A stretch of 64,000 nt of DNA from Nitrospira sp. (GTDB taxonomy: Bacteria > Nitrospirota > Nitrospiria > Nitrospirales > Nitrospiraceae): the NCBI GenBank assembly GCA_030123565.1, contig CP126122.1:3920800-3984799 (forward strand). The letters are read 5' to 3'. The notes under the pieces are model-generated. The model worked only from the letters and a program-made list of their open reading frames with translations, was not told where the DNA came from and searched no databases. Made by a program: the position numbers and the translations under genes. Below are positions 63,455 to 64,000 of the stretch, in pieces (the first letter of the stretch is position 1; every line of letters starts with the position of its first letter).

Positions 63455-64000
63455 TCACCGGTCGCATTCGCCCATGACGATGTCGTACGTGCCGAAGATC
63501 GTCACGGCGTCTGCGATCATGTAGCCTTTCGACATATGGTCGAAGGCGCCCATGTGGATAAACGAGGGGGCGCGGATTTTCAGCCGGTACGGTTTTCCTC
63601 CGCCCGTGCTGACGATGTAGAAACCCAACTCACCCTTGTGCGCTTCGGTCCCGCAATAGATTTCTCCCGGAGGGGCGTTGAAGCCCTGCGAGAACAATTT
63701 GAACTGTTGAATCATGGACTCCAGATTCGTGAACACCCGCTCTTTCGGTGGAAGGGTCACGCTGGGCACGTCCGCCATGATGGGCCCGTCCTGGATCTGT
63801 TCCAGACATTGGCGGATGATCTTGACGCTCTCATAGAGTTCCTGCACGCGAATCCAATATCGATCGTAGGTGTCGCCGTTCTTTCCGACCGGCACGCTGA
63901 ACTCGCATTTGGGATAGGCAGAATAGGGTTCGTATTTGCGGAGATCATAATCGACGCCGGATCCCCGCAGGGTCGGCCCGCTCAATCCGAAGCTCAACGC
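63455..64000 (-). CDS. nuoD: Complex I subunit D, C-terminal part
   Basis: Runs off the right edge; about 181 residues visible. LSFGLSGPTLRGSGVDYDLRK, KNGDTYDRYWIRVQEL, YCGTEAHKGELGFYIVSTGG and FDHMSKGYMIADAVTIFGTYDIVMGECDR at the end are the NuoD (49 kDa) signature, a quinone-site subunit related to hydrogenases. 88 bp separate its stop from nuoG. A fused nuoC cannot be excluded because the start is outside. Confidence 0.94.
   Translation of the reverse strand, partial: ALSFGLSGPTLRGSGVDYDLRKYEPYSAYPKCEFSVPVGKNGDTYDRYWIRVQELYESVKIIRQCLEQIQDGPIMADVPSVTLPPKERVFTNLESMIQQFKLFSQGFNAPPGEIYCGTEAHKGELGFYIVSTGGGKPYRLKIRAPSFIHMGAFDHMSKGYMIADAVTIFGTYDIVMGECDR

Overview
The window looks like chromosomal DNA of a Nitrospira-type bacterium (phylum Nitrospirota). 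The main reasons are a complex I operon with two consecutive nuoM genes, the arrangement called '2M' complex I and described for nitrite-oxidising Nitrospira; lpxC, showing a Gram-negative outer membrane; GC-rich coding sequence; and several two-component systems, including a kinase with a Rossmann-like input domain. The genus assignment is an inference, because no rRNA or ammonia/nitrite oxidation gene lies in the window.

Layout. 1-1.2 kb: the end of an unknown gene, then tmRNA (ssrA), followed by an array of hairpin repeats. 1.3-14.1 kb: a nitrobindin-like protein, a lipoprotein, a carbohydrate block (GH15 hydrolase, membrane-anchored OtsA, OtsB), a macrodomain protein, polyphosphate kinase 2, a frameshifted outer-membrane porin and a di-haem peroxidase. 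This block ends with two tandem ~455-nt transcription units, each encoding a related 14-residue peptide. 14.1-32 kb: housekeeping and miscellaneous genes (MscS, GDPD, ParB-like, CBS, pterin dehydratase, a RiPP-type radical SAM enzyme, IMPase, lpxC, a two-component pair, nrdR, glyA, rplI, a P-loop-less helicase-like protein, tRNA-Leu, a P450 and rnhA). A lysine-rich 18-residue peptide gene with its own terminator sits before lpxC.

33.8-45.2 kb is the most coherent accessory region. A MerR/B12-binding regulator of the CarH/LitR photoreceptor type is transcribed divergently from a run of about 15 close-packed genes. These comprise two paralogous zinc ribbons, three secreted SUMF1-fold proteins lacking the catalytic cysteines, small exported or membrane proteins, a TIGR01777 epimerase, a PDZ protein, DNA photolyase and a DUF523/DUF1722 protein. 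The shared intergenic region holds two opposed sigma70-type promoters and operator-like repeats with 11-bp phasing, as CarH-type regulators use. I read this as a B12-dependent, light-inducible programme. A CbiX-like chelatase gene follows.

45.9-52 kb: pyrE, a lipoprotein, a periplasmic rhodanese, a phosphodiester glycosidase, and three signalling genes. One of these, a hybrid kinase, has Gln where the phospho-accepting His belongs. 52.1-64 kb: complex I genes on the minus strand, transcribed in the order D-G-I-J-(SMR)-K-L-M-M-N. nuoE and nuoF are absent, nuoH is missing from its usual place between G and I, one NuoM lacks the TM7 lysine, and a frameshifted guanidinium-exporter-type SMR gene is embedded between nuoJ and nuoK.

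Several genes carry single-base frameshifts (porin, SMR, a TPR-like protein) and one is multiply broken (DUF393). The first group may be assembly indels; the last looks like real decay.
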